From Adiantum capillus-veneris (lineage: Eukaryota; Streptophyta; Polypodiopsida; Polypodiales; Pteridaceae), in assembly GCA_014529385.2 (NCBI GenBank), contig CM043953.1, positions 111,410,049 to 111,474,048 on the forward strand: a stretch of DNA of 64,000 nt. Direction: 5' to 3'. The notes beneath the pieces were generated by a model, which was not told where the DNA came from, did not search any database, and saw nothing but the letters and a program-made list of their open reading frames with translations. Below are positions 44,595-55,720 of the stretch, one piece after another (positions within the stretch are counted from its first letter, which is position 1; each line of letters begins with the position of its first letter). Both the position numbers and the translations under genes were made by a program.

Positions 44595-46050
44595 TTGCTA
44601 AACAAAGAACTTCATGCTATACTATATAGCAAGAAGCATATGCAGAGTGTATCAAATACTATTGACTTGGGAGACGATTGTGATATTTTCAATGATGAAT
44701 ATGTCTTTAAGGATACTGAAAAAACAGTATCCTCAAAACCAACACAAGTGGGGACATCTGCTACAACACCACTTACAGGCATAGAAGACATGCTAAAAAG
44801 GATGAACAAAATAATGAATAACATGCAAAAAGCACCTATGAGAGGACTAGGGTAAGGAATTCCTCAATAGGGACAACCGATTCAATCACAAAAATGGTGT
44901 GCTATCGAGGGTAAGTGAACAAACCATGATACTAATGAGTGCTATTATCGACCAAAGTATGATGGAAATGTTAATATGTGCCAATGAGACCACAAGGACA
45001 ACCCATGTATAGATAGAAGTCTAATATGGCCCCAACACAAAGACCACTGATGGGTATGAAAAGACCACAACTTATATTAGGTCAACAACCTCCATATCTT
45101 GGAAATTATGTAGTGCCTGTAAAGTACATGCATTTAGAAGGAGTCATAGATGAACAAGCACTAGTTCTTGTTACACCTTATGTTGAACCTAACCCATCCA
45201 CAGTAATGGTAGAAGGGAAGTGGTAGTAATGGTAGAAGGAAAGTGGTATAATTCACATCCACCTTCAATGGAAGAACCTGTGACCTATGCTACACCAGAG
45301 CTTACACCAATGTACTATGTAGCTAATCAAGGTGTTAGACCTCCTATGGTAAGAACCATGATTAAGCCAAGGACCATAATTATGGTGTAGATGATCATTG
45401 GAAAAATGAATCTTGACAAGAATATTAAGCCAATTGACTTCTTTTATACACAATGTTGCAAAAATGGTGGACACTTTCCTGAAGACTGTCCAAAAAATCT
45501 GTTAAACAAGGGAAAAGTAGCGGTGAATGTAGCCCAAGTCATACCTAGTAGCTCTTCAAAGAGTGAACCTATTGTTCGAATCAAGATGATCACTAGAGCC
45601 TAGACTAAGAAAAAGAAACATGACTCCTCAGATGAATCAAATAATATCAAAAAATCCTCTCAAAAGACAAAAAAAAGAAGAAGTCAAAAATATGAGATGA
45701 GAAAACAGAAACAAAAGAAAGAAATTAAGGAAAAAATTAAGAAACTATTCCAGGAAAAAGTTGAAAAAACGGAAAGTGAAATCAAGGAAACCACTGTAAA
45801 ATCTGGAGAATCAATTTTGGTAGGCAAAATATTTGAGCCAATCAATGCAGCCTTGGAAGCTTTCCAATCAGGGCTTAAAGCAGGCCAAAATATGGAAAAC
45901 AAATAGAAAAACTATCCTTCTCTAGATATGGAAGCAGCTATGCTTGAAGCTTATCAAAATTTGGTAAGAACTACTCAAGAGATGTTGGAAAAACAAAAAT
46001 CCAAGCTTGTCGGAGGAGCTTGTGGTAGAAACCAATAAAGAAAATTTAAA
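44595..46050 (+). pseudogene. Element 4 gag
   Basis: Pieces: 44595-44855 (ELHAILYSKKHMQSVSNTID), then C-AIEGK-stop-TNHDTNECYY, where TGA (44916-44918) replaces the Trp of element 3's KWTNH. 45026-45226 has PQLILGQQPPYLGNYVVPV, the counterpart of element 3's LVLGQQPPLPG. 45391-45603 has the zinc-knuckle-like CCKNGGHFPEDC. The Lys/Glu-rich 45697-45906 matches element 3's coiled-coil stretch, followed by EAYQNLVRTTQEMLEKQKSK. Several stops and frame changes. Confidence 0.78.
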
Positions 46051-46065
46051 AGTGGTGTTAAACTT

Positions 46066-46863
46066 GCCGCATGAATGGTCTTCCCAAGATGATTGTATAG
46101 TTAAGTTTTTTTCCGAAGTCTACTATCCCATCAGCTAATTGTAATTTCATTCGAGTTTGTCTAATGGACGGTTTTCCCCATGATTCCCATACTGCTTTTG
46201 TGGCTATGGCTAGGCTTGCTCCACTGTCCAGTATTTGCATGGTTTCCACATCATTATATCTCACAAGAAGTGTTGTGTTTCCTTTTTCCCCCTCGTAGTA
46301 TTCTTTGACTTTGTTCATTGGGACGGATCTAATCTCCTTGTTGTCCAATTCGTGTTTCAATTTCTCCAAAATTTTTGCAATTAGCCCTGTTATCCCCACC
46401 TTCACTAAAATTTTCTGTAAATCATTCCATAAATATGATTTAATTTTTAATATTTCTCCCAAGGTAAGAGTACATGGAATGTTCGTTGACATGATTGAAT
46501 GGATGTTCTCCACCTCCAGGGTTTGTTACGCTCTTTTTATCTGAGTGATTTTATACACTATGGATTCGTCTCCGTTGTCTCCTATAAGTAAGAGGGTAGT
46601 GTTTTTAGAGTCATTGGTTTAGACATTTTTGATGCTTCCGAGTTGCAATCCCAATACAAGGATTGGATATCATTGTCCATATCAGGAGGTAAATTATCTA
46701 ATCAAACTTCCTCTATAGGAGCCGACTTCAAAGTTACGCTCCCATCATTAATCTCTTTCGCTTTTTTCCATAAACATCCTCGCTAGTCTTCCTCCATGAA
46801 CGGAATTCCAGTTAAAGCATCTTAACTATCAAGCACTATGAGTTTTGGCTCTTTAATCTTAAG
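46066..46863 (-). pseudogene. Element 4 protease segment, inverted
   Basis: The minus strand reads MSKPMTLKTLPSYL (about 46620), GEILKIKSYLWNDL, PMNKVKEYYEGEKGNTTLL, the active site MQILDSGASLAIATKAVWES (about 46235) and IILGRPFMRQV ending at about 46066. All match element 3 in order, but on the opposite strand to the rest of element 4. At both edges the plus-strand neighbours are the expected flanking parts (left: a Lys-rich gag tail; right: IQDWGNNYLYLK), so the whole ~798 bp block was flipped in place. Internal stops are present. Confidence 0.92.
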
Positions 46864-47190
46864 GTGGGGGTTATTCAAGATTGGGGAAACAATTACTTGT
46901 ATTTGAAGCAAGTGAGATCAATCCTCACAAGGGTCAATTTGAAAGATCACACTTATAGAGATGTCATGAAAACACCCATTCAAGAATTTGACTCAGTCTC
47001 TTGAGCCGAATCAAAGCTTCCATCTTTGTTAAACAAAGACACACCTATTTGAATGTGTGGAGCCTCAAAAAAGGGGATTTTAAAATGAGACGAATGTATC
47101 TTAGAAAGGGATTGCATAGATGAAGCATATGTACCTGAACCCCTTTCCAGAGTATTTGTTTGAGCAAGGGTAGATAGCATGCCTTTAAGA
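46864..47190 (+). pseudogene. Element 4 protease C-terminal tail
   Basis: Plus-strand IQDWGNNYLYLK, RVNLKDHTYRDVMKTPIQEF, MCGASKKG and DECILERD match element 3 residues just after its GRPFMRQ. TGA at 47086-47088 sits where element 3 has Arg (KREECILER). Breaks off near 47190, where integrase sequence begins without any RT. Confidence 0.85.
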
Positions 47191-47195
47191 CCAAT

Positions 47196-48050
47196 ATGGG
47201 GGCTAGAGCTTTTGCAAAATGGGGCATAGATTTTGACGGGCCAATACAACCACCTGCTTATAGAACTCAAGCTCAATATATCATTGTAGCTACGGACTAT
47301 TTGACCAAGTGGGTAGAGGCTAAGGAAACCAGAAAGAATGATACTAGAACCGCAATCACATTTTTGTATGAGAATGTATTCACAAGATATAGACTTCCAA
47401 TATAAAAATTGTCAGTGATAGGGGAACTCATTTCCTCAATGAGGTAATTGAGTATCTGCTGAATGAATTTATGGTCATCCATAACAAATCCGGTCCATAT
47501 CATCCACCAAGAAAGTGGACAAGCTGAGCACACGAATAAAATTCTTAGAACGGTATTGAGTAAAGTGGTTAGTTCAGGACGAACTGATTGGAAAATGAAT
47601 CTACATGCCGATCTATGGGCTTATAGAGTTTCATTCAAGATAGCTTTGAATGCTACATTCTTTAATCTTGCTGATAGTCTCAATGCCATACTATCGATAG
47701 AATTTCTATTGCCGACACTAAGGGTAGAAAAAGATCTGGAGTGGAGCGGACATGAACTGTCAGAGAGGCTCAAATATTTAGAAAAGCTTGATGAGCAAAG
47801 GCTAACAACTGTAGCTCACATATATGCACAAAAATGAAAGCAAAAACAATTTTTTGATTCACATCTAGTCACAAAAATCTTCAAAAAAGGGGACCTAGTT
47901 TTAGTGTATTCCCTTAAGCAACACACTTCCAAATTCAAGAAGAAGGAAAATGGACTGTTTATCATTGAAGACATATCTCCAAGTGGAGCAATTAAGTTGT
48001 CCACTCTAGATGGTAAACCAATGGCTAACTAGATTAGTGGATGCCGCTTA
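47196..48050 (+). pseudogene. Element 4 integrase
   Basis: Core begins at FAKWGIDFDGPIQPP (first Asp). TDYLTKWVEAKETRKND follows. After a frame change near 47400 comes IVSDRGTHFLNEVIEYLL (second Asp), after another near 47505 GQAEHTNKILRT (Glu), then TDWKMNLHADLWAYRVSFK and the C-terminal KKGDLVLVYSLKQHTSKF to about 48030. All three catalytic residues persist although the frame is broken. The zinc-binding N-terminus is missing with RT/RNase H, so one deletion joined protease tail to integrase core. Confidence 0.88.
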
Positions 48051-48229
48051 AAGAAGTACCATTTTCCACATACAATGATTTACTAGAGAAGATGCATGCA
48101 GCAAAGCAAAGAAAGATGAAATGACAGCAGGTTATTGATGAAGCCCAAGAGAAAGCTTGTATTTGAGTACCCAAGAGGAAAGCTACTTTCAAAAATCATC
48201 AAACACCTTTTTGCATCAACACTTTGGAA

Positions 48230-48902
48230 CCAAATGGCAGACTGTGGGAATTGAAGAATGATGCAGTGTCAACGGATGAAGAATGGTTGGATAGAATGGA
48301 CCTTCACATCAAAGTACAACTGAACAATCATAGCACAAATACACTGGTAGATATCGGAGCTTGAATGAATGCAGCTAGTTATTCCACTTACAAAAAAGCG
48401 ACGAATCAGTCTTTAAGCATCAAGAATATTTGTTATCAAAGGATGCAACAAAAACCCAACATCGGCATTGGGAGTAGTCAACTTGAATGTGATAGTACAT
48501 GGATGTTCATGCCCTTATCAAATTGTATATATAACAGATGAACATATGAATGAAACAATGATTCTTGAAATCTCATGGATACGGACGTACAAGGCAGTAC
48601 CAGATTGCGACACCAATCAACTCAAGCTGTCACCTAAAGGAGGACAACTCATCGTTCCAATTTCATCGAGCAAAGAGGAATGGAAAAGAGGTCACTTACA
48701 AAAGAAACAAGGGAGTCATCAATCTAAGTCAACCTCTAGACAAGCAAATTCTACAAGTAGCATGCAAGGAGTCAGGAAAATATGGGTACCAAAAACACAA
48801 ATCAAGGACAATCCATCTCAGATTTGGGTGCGTAAAAACTCATCTACCATATTGAAGAAAGTTTCATATCTGATTTTAACTGAGTCAACGTCAGTTAGTT
48901 AG
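48230..48902 (+). pseudogene. Element 4 3' region: retropepsin-like segment plus WxPK
   Basis: Downstream of integrase. HIKVQLNNHSTNTLVDIGA then TGA (about 48362) and MNAASYSTYKK resembles a retropepsin active site (L-V-D-x-G-A). After a frame change come GVVNLNVIVHGCSC, MILEISWIRTYKAVPDCD (compare the retropepsin 'ILG--WL' end) and the basic tail RKIWVPKTQIKDNPSQIWVR with two W-[IV]-x-K motifs. A second protease-like domain in this position is unusual. Identity is inference from motif order; the WxPK link to element 3 is direct. Confidence 0.6.
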
Positions 48903-49056
48903 CTGGAGATGCTAAAGACCAAAGATGTATGGATGTACATTGAAGATCAACATGAAGAAGCAATAAAGATTGGAGTTACACATTTTTCACATTTTCCCAA
49001 AATGGTCACATATTGTAAATTCCCAATTTATTTCAAGCCATTGTAATATTTTAATG

Positions 49057-49803
49057 TGTTACGGGCTCAATGGGAGTTCCAAGCTGTAAAGAACAGGTCA
49101 ATTAGTGTGCCTAGGTAGCAGATTCAGTAAGTGCCGGTGGATCCCTAAAGGCCTTGGATACCCGGACATAGCATACTTTTACCCTAGATATATAAGGCAG
49201 TGTGTAAAAGAAATTAGGGTTCTCAAACTCATTTATTGAGAGCACTCTTTGGTGAGAGCTCTTGAGGTGTGTGGCTATGGAGTCCTTGAGCTTCTCCTTG
49301 CTCATGTGACTTGGTTAACATTAATCAATGCTTAATTCTCTTTCACTATGCCTCTCTCATGCTTCTTATGATTGCTAATGATGCTTTGATTAACTGGATC
49401 GTAACTAGTTAGTGGTTGATTCCTCTCTAATCTTGTGTGATTATCCTCTCTTGCTTGTGTGTGCATGTAGGTTTGATTGGAGTATGGTGCTCAATAGATC
49501 TATGTGTGCGCGCTTGCAATTAGTGTGCTGCATGATAGGATTAGTGTTGTGTGCGTCTTGCAATCGTTAGTGTGTGTGATTGGGATGATTGGAGGTGAAG
49601 AGAAGTGGATGCGGAGATTGCCCATCATTGTGGCTTAGCTCCTCTATAGGCCGAGAAGCTCACCTTATAGAGTCAACCATTTGTGTTGCCATGATTAGTT
49701 CACTAATCATGTGAGTGCTTCCATGCCCTAGTTGGGTAGCTCATCCCTCCGGATTGATAATTTTGTTGGTCATTAGAGCTATGCAACGATGGGACCCCCA
49801 ACA
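49057..49803 (+). repeat. LTR preceding element 5
   Basis: The right end is firm: GACCCCCAACA followed by a PBS. The left end is tentative at TGTTACGGGCTC (about 49059), giving TGTT...AACA termini. A TATA-like AGATATATAAGGC at about 49170 is in promoter position. No second copy is seen in the window. It could be the 3' LTR of element 4 and the 5' LTR of element 5 at once. Confidence 0.6.
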
Positions 49804-49823
49804 TTTGGCATCGTTGCCGGGGA
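49804..49823 (+). promoter_or_regulatory. Element 5 primer-binding site
   Basis: TTTGGCATCGTTGCCGGGGA directly follows the LTR. It is the same primer class as element 3's PBS, with small differences. Confidence 0.85.
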
Positions 49824-51654
49824 CGATGGCCTACGCTAGTGTCATTGTGACATAATCGGATGTGTTCCCTCACTAATTTACTACTAATTTCACTTGTGTG
49901 TTTATGTTTTTGTGGATTTTGAATGTGTGTGCATGAAGCAATGTGTTCATTATTCCCTAATTTGTCACCGTATCTTGCCAATTGTGTGTTTGCACACTCT
50001 AATTTCACACTAACCCTTTGCTAATTTGACTAATTTTGCTAACTTACACACTAATTTGCTACGAAGGATTGGAGCTTTCAACCGTCAATCGATCTTCATT
50101 GGAAAGGTAATCAAGGTGGTATTCTCAACCTCCCTAGAATCTAAAGATGTGTAGAATTGTGTCGAGACTCCACCATGATGCAATGTAATGTTGATGCTAT
50201 GTTATTGCAATGCAATGTTGATGCTATGATGATATGAAATTTTTGATTGTTCACTTTCATGCCGTCGTAATGCCGAAATTTTTCAGATTTGGTGGGGTTT
50301 AAATTTAACAAGTGTTGATTGGTGAATGTGTGTTGCTAATTGTGTGCCTAATTGAGTTAATTGCATTTTTGAGTGGTCAATTGCAAGTGTGTGTGCACTA
50401 AAATCAAGTGGGTGTGCATTCTAATTGAGTGTGTGTATGCCTAATTTTAAGTGTGTGTACACTATTTTGCCCTTGATTGTGCACCTAAAAATCAATGTGT
50501 GCTTGATGATTTTTCAATTGTGATGATTGATTTATGTTGTGCTCATGCCCAACAAGAGATTTGTGAAATCAATTGCAATTTCAACAAAATTAACCCTTTT
50601 GTGTGCGCACCTAAAGATTGGTAAAAATTGCCAATTATTAGTGTGTGTGTGTGCCTAAATAGTGCTTGATGTGCATGATTAATTCAATGTTTGATTGCAT
50701 ATTTGATGTGTGTAATGGTTAATTGCTACATTTTCAAGCTCAAAACAGGGATTTACACACTCTAAATGTATCAAATTTTGACCTAATTTTGTCACTAATT
50801 TTATCGATTTTATTGCCTAGTTTGGATTTTATTGATCAAATTATTGGGCAATTGAATTGATCTGTTTTTTGTGATTTTATTTGCCTGCACTAATCCACTA
50901 TGTGTGGAGAATTTTAGAATGTTTTTAGATATTTTTTGTAATTTTTGTAATTTTTGGTAATTTTTTGCTAATTTTTGCATTAATTTTTTCTTAACTCCAT
51001 AAAGAATTGATATCTTGAGATCGTTATGAGTTGTTTCGAATGTGTGTTTACGGCTTGATTTCGAGCACATTTGGGCTTTCGTTCGCCAAGTTTTGAGCGT
51101 TTTACTATCTCCGAGGACCGGGTTGATGATTTTGTCGAATTTGGTGTTTTCGGTAATTTTTGGTGTGCTTTTGCATATTGAAAGTGTTCGATTGTGATTG
51201 ACGATGATTTTCTAAGGTTTCTAGAAATTTTTGGATTTTCGGGTGATTTTTTTAGCTTTTCGATTGATTTTTGGCTTAATTTTGGCACTTTCGGACGTTC
51301 GAAAATTAAAAAAAAACAATTTGGAGTTTTGGTGCGGACTGGCAAGATTTTTCAAACCTTGGCGTGCGCTCCGATACTGCATCTACATTCATGGAAAGCT
51401 TGAAGGTGATTTTTGATTTTTGCGGACTTGCGGTGGGAACGGCTCCTTGTGATGCTAAGGTTCAACTTTACCCAAAAATTTTAAAAAAATAAAAAAATCC
51501 CTCTCCCTCTCAAAAGCACGCTTATTAACACTCTCTCTCTCTCCTCCCCCTCACTCTCTCTCCAATTATTTACAATCTCTCACCTCCCCCCTCACTCTCT
51601 CTCTCTCTCTTACTTTCTCTCCCTTTGTCCGATTATTTATGCTCTCTCTCTCTC

Positions 51655-51708
<54 letters not shown>

Positions 51709-51824
51709 GTGTGATCTTCCTTGTTCTATTCTCATACACGCTCACACACACACACACACACACACACACCTCCCTTCTGTCGTGTACCCCCCAGGGCCCC
51801 CTACCCCGCCACGTCAGCACAGTG

Positions 51825-51894
<70 letters not shown>

Positions 51895-53300
51895 TGTGCC
51901 CCGCTGCCAGCGCTGACGATGCCCCTTTGGTCGCGCTATTCTCGTACGATGCGCCAGGCTGCCAGACCCCGCCACATCAGCTCGCCCCTTTGTCTTTCTC
52001 ATCTCGGATCTGCGCGTGCCAAGCCCTGTTCCGCCTTCATTTACGTGCTGTACGCAGGTCAGCAGCCCGTCCCCGCCAGCTGTCAGCACTGTCAGGCCCG
52101 CGTTGACCTCTGTTGTTAACAGTCACGCTTCCACCCTCAGTTCAACACCTGCACGCGAGCTGCCAAGTGGTTAGGTAAGTCTTTCTTTGTTGTTTTAAAT
52201 AAATAAAGTAATTTAAAAAAACATTTTAAAAAAAATCTAATAAAAATTAAAAAAGGATTAGAAAATCTCAAAAAAAACTCATAGAATTAACAAAAAATAA
52301 AAAAGTCATAAAAAAATCACAAAAAATAAAAAGCTCATAGAAAATAATAAAAAAATCAGAATTTGACACAGATAAATCACAATAATTGTAGAAAATTCAT
52401 AAAGCTCAAAACAATTTATAAAAATTCATAAATTGCCCGAAAAAAATTCACAAATACATCACAAAAATGATAAAAAATTTCATAACAGCTCCTAAAAAAT
52501 CATAAAAAATCAAACATTGATCGAAAGAATCCCCCAAAACTCAAAAAATTTCATAAAACCTTCAAAAAAATCCATGAAAATTACAAAATTATCAATTTTT
52601 TAAAAAAATCAAAACTTTTTTAAAATTTTAAAAAAATCATAAAATTATCAAAAAATTTAGAAAATAGAGAATTTTATATAAATAATTAATAAAAATAAAA
52701 AGAGAACAGTCGAAAAAGAAAAAGAAAAGGGGGACAAAAAAAAAAAATCAAACACCAAAAAGCAAGGCCAGTGAAGTGCACCGCAAAGCGAGCAAAAGTA
52801 GTTGAAAGATACAGAAAAGGAGAAAACATACCGTCGAAAGAATCACACACCGCAAACCGAGCAAACCGCTCAAAAGTGAGCAAGTAAAAAAAAGCAAAGC
52901 CGGGAAAATTACACACCGCAAAGCGAACCAGATCAGCAAAAGAACAACTGAAAACAATAAACTCAAAGCCGTTTGAGCGGCATGCAAATTTCAAAATTTT
53001 TCATGCTAGAAATGGATAGGTGCAAGTAATTGCATTGCAAATTAGCTTCCAGTTGGACGAACAGAGGCACAAATCACGGTGGATTGGAAATTAAGCTGTT
53101 CAAAGCCCAGGTTTTCATCATTTGAAAGGCCCAAATCAATTCTGAAACTATCAAGCTAGAGTTAATCAACTCTTGTGAGTCTGAAGAGCAGTCAACTACT
53201 AAAGTGCTTTGGCTAAAGCAGTGTAATGAAAAACGAGTAGCAGAAATTCTGCTAATTGATACCCAAGTCTGCTAGGAGAGAGTTTTTACAGAACAAGCCA
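49824..53300 (+). other. Element 5 leader, low-complexity rich, no gene
   Basis: 3.5 kb between PBS and the first gag-like text. GTGTGTG/CTAATT-rich at 50290-50720, T-rich at 50870-51010, CT and CA microsatellites at 51520-51895 and A-rich degenerate text (AAAAATCATAAAA-type words) at 52190-52690. A CACACCGCAAAGCGA-type motif recurs about every 60 bp at 52789, 52850 and 52915. No protein recognised. Confidence 0.6.
51527..51895. repeat. (CT)n, (CA)n and (TC)n microsatellite cluster
   Basis: CT-rich tracts at about 51530-51560 and 51595-51712, (CA)n at 51745-51769 and a clean (TC)n at 51829-51892. Leu/Ser and Arg/Glu repeat frames over this region are artefacts of the repeats. Confidence 0.95.
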
Positions 53301-53302
53301 AC

Positions 53303-55720
53303 ATGGACTCAAATCGAGCCAAGAATTCAAGTACAACAGAGCAAGCTAGTAGCAGTGGCAACATCGGTACAAGTGCAATAGAGCATATTTTATAGCTATA
53401 TGGTACAATGGAGATAAGGTCTTATATGCAGATTCAAAAGGCCATGGATACTTGATGAGCAGCAAAACCAACACAAGAGCCACGATCCTATTGATCAGGT
53501 TAAATCCAGATTCAGAAAACTCCTAGATGTTCACAGGCTTCAAAGGAGCTAGGTATTGCAAGCTCAAAGATGAAGTGCAAATAGAAGTTGAGAAAGTCAA
53601 CCCAAGTGTTTATCTAGATATTTGCACAAGTCAACAAAACATATAGTTGGTGCATATGCAATCAGGGTCATTGTACGTATACTATAGTGGTCGGATCTAT
53701 AACCGAGAACCAGAATTGTAAGATCCAACAGATTAGCCAATAGAAGTCAGTCTAATTTTGCAAAACCGAGCCAAAGACAATACAAAGGTAAAGATGGAGC
53801 AATCTACAACTTGATGCTTAGTGTTACAAAAGAAAATACCGACAACTTGGCAAGCATAAAAATGGAAGCTCCTCAGGTAGAGCTTGGCATGACAAAGGCA
53901 ATTGAAATACCACCAGTCATGGCGTATTGCTCAGATTGTTGAAGAAAAAAGGTGGACATTTTTCTGAAGATTGTCCAAGAAATCCTGACAACAGGGATAC
54001 ATCAACTGCCAAGCAAGGTACACAGAAAATTGGAAATGTGAATCTCGATGTAAGTGTATTTAACTCGTCACTTTTAATGCAATCAGATGATTCTGCATTA
54101 CCGTTAGAAGCACCATTAAAAGCATTGCAAATTCAAAATCAACATAAAGATGCACAGACACTTGAAAAGCTTAAAATTGATTCTTTGAACAACAAATTCC
54201 TGCATGAATTTAGTTAAGGTGTCCAGATATCACCAAAGGTGGAAAAGACTGTTAGGTTTGCAAATGATTCTGCATCCACTGCCACAAGTGTGCAATCATT
54301 TACGAGTCTAAGGGACACATCAAACAGAGATGTTAGCTTTGTATGGCACCCATAATTCATATGCACACTATGTAGACCAAAAGGGGAAACTATACAAAAA
54401 GGATCAATCAGTGCTTGAATGTCCCACACACCAGTTCATAGAAGTGCGTCCAGTGATAGATCAGAAAGGATGGTTCATTTCAGAGGAAAGAATCTATTAT
54501 AGCCCATACTCTCTAGAGCTGAAGGATATTCCCCGAGTGAACCCAGAAATCTGTTCAGAGCCAAACTCTCCTCCATCGAAAATAAAGCTTTGATGTTGTG
54601 ACCAAATGAGCATATACGTTGACCAAAATAGTCGTAGATATAGACGAGAGTCTAGCATCTATGGTGCCTTGGGTCCTGAAATCACAAAATCTCATAGCAT
54701 AGGAGACCCATGGGATAGACAATATCAGAGCAAAGATAATGCTACCTACAGCTTGACTTGGGGAATAATTTGTCATGTGTCACGGAGATACATACGAAAC
54801 TATGCAGAAGGTTTACAGATGCCAAAACATCAACAATGCTACTCAAAATGTGACTTCACAGTCCCAAAAGCTGAGACTAAACAAGAGCCAAACAATTTTG
54901 AACTCTTACAATGAAGCAGGCTATAGTGATCACCCTAGGATGGTGGGGCTGTAAATCCATCGAGCTCATCTTATGTACCAGGAAATGCTACAGCAGTTAG
55001 AAGCCCTAGAGCTTCTAGCCAACATACCTCTTCAAAGCAGAAACCATTGAAAGATCATATGGTTGTTGGAAGTTTCCAATTGACCCAGATTCCATCAGAG
55101 TCTGTAGACAAATGCTTATATGAAGATCATCAAGGAAAAAAATTTTAGTTGATCTCCACAAGTTAGAGTCAAAAGCCAACAAATCCAATAGTGTTCAAAC
55201 AGTTACATGTGACGAGCATGTGACCAAGCTCACATATGCATATCAAGATGCACATGGTAGCAAATACCAACAAGATCAAAACCTTGTACAAACCCATATG
55301 GATAGCCCGACTAAAGTCAAAGACTATCTGAAGATGATACAAAGCCTCAAGTTGCCAGAACACGTGACAAAAAAGTCAAAGTCAATGGGAGCAAAAGTCC
55401 AAAAGGTTACATGAAGGTCACCACCAAAATCTCCTCCAAAGAGACAGATTCTGCCAAAAAATAGAATGGATTTATTAAGATCAAAGGTTACTCAGATGCA
55501 GATAGACAATGCTCAACAATTGCAAAAAGGTGCAATATTACAGTCAATGGAGTCAACATCAATTGAAGTAGGTGATCAAAGCAAAGAAATTGTAGATAAA
55601 GCTCAACCAAGGACATTTCCACAACAAAAGCAGTCAATTTAGACACAAATCCTGAGAAGATCAAGTGCAACATCACTAGTGAAAACAAAGAAAAGTTGTC
55701 AAGTGAAGTAAAGCTAGATT
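53303..55720 (+). pseudogene. Element 5 gag-like region, heavily decayed
   Basis: Short plus-strand pieces in changing frames. Begins MDSNRAKNSSTTEQASSSGN (53303). The zinc-knuckle-like GGHFSEDCPRNPDNRD at about 53950 matches element 4's GGHFPEDC. Four similar aromatic stretches occur: SLYVYYSGRIYNREPEL (about 53670), AHYVDQKGKLYKKDQSVLE (54360), MSIYVDQNSRRYRRES (54606) and LTYAYQDAHGSKYQQDQ (55225), comparable to two in element 3's gag N-terminus. No RT or integrase follows. Function of the repeated stretch unknown. Confidence 0.55.

Larger units (their letters stand above)
44595..48902 (+). mobile_element. Element 4: decayed relative of element 3 with internal inversion
   Basis: Plus-strand remnants in the order gag (44595-46050), an inverted protease segment (46066-46863, minus), protease tail (46870-47190), integrase (47196-48050) and a 3' region with a second retropepsin-like segment and W-x-P-K motifs (48230-48900). 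RT and RNase H are missing. Many blocks match element 3 directly. No 5' LTR or PBS found; the left edge abuts the CACTA-like fragment. An LTR follows at about 49057-49803. Confidence 0.8.

Noticed and set aside
51639-52119. Long Leu/Ser and His/Thr-rich reading frames
   Set aside because: They translate CT and CA microsatellites; no protein support outside the repeats.
52686-52994. Hydrophobic minus-strand frames
   Set aside because: Two overlapping frames through an A-rich plus-strand region give Phe/Leu-rich artefacts.
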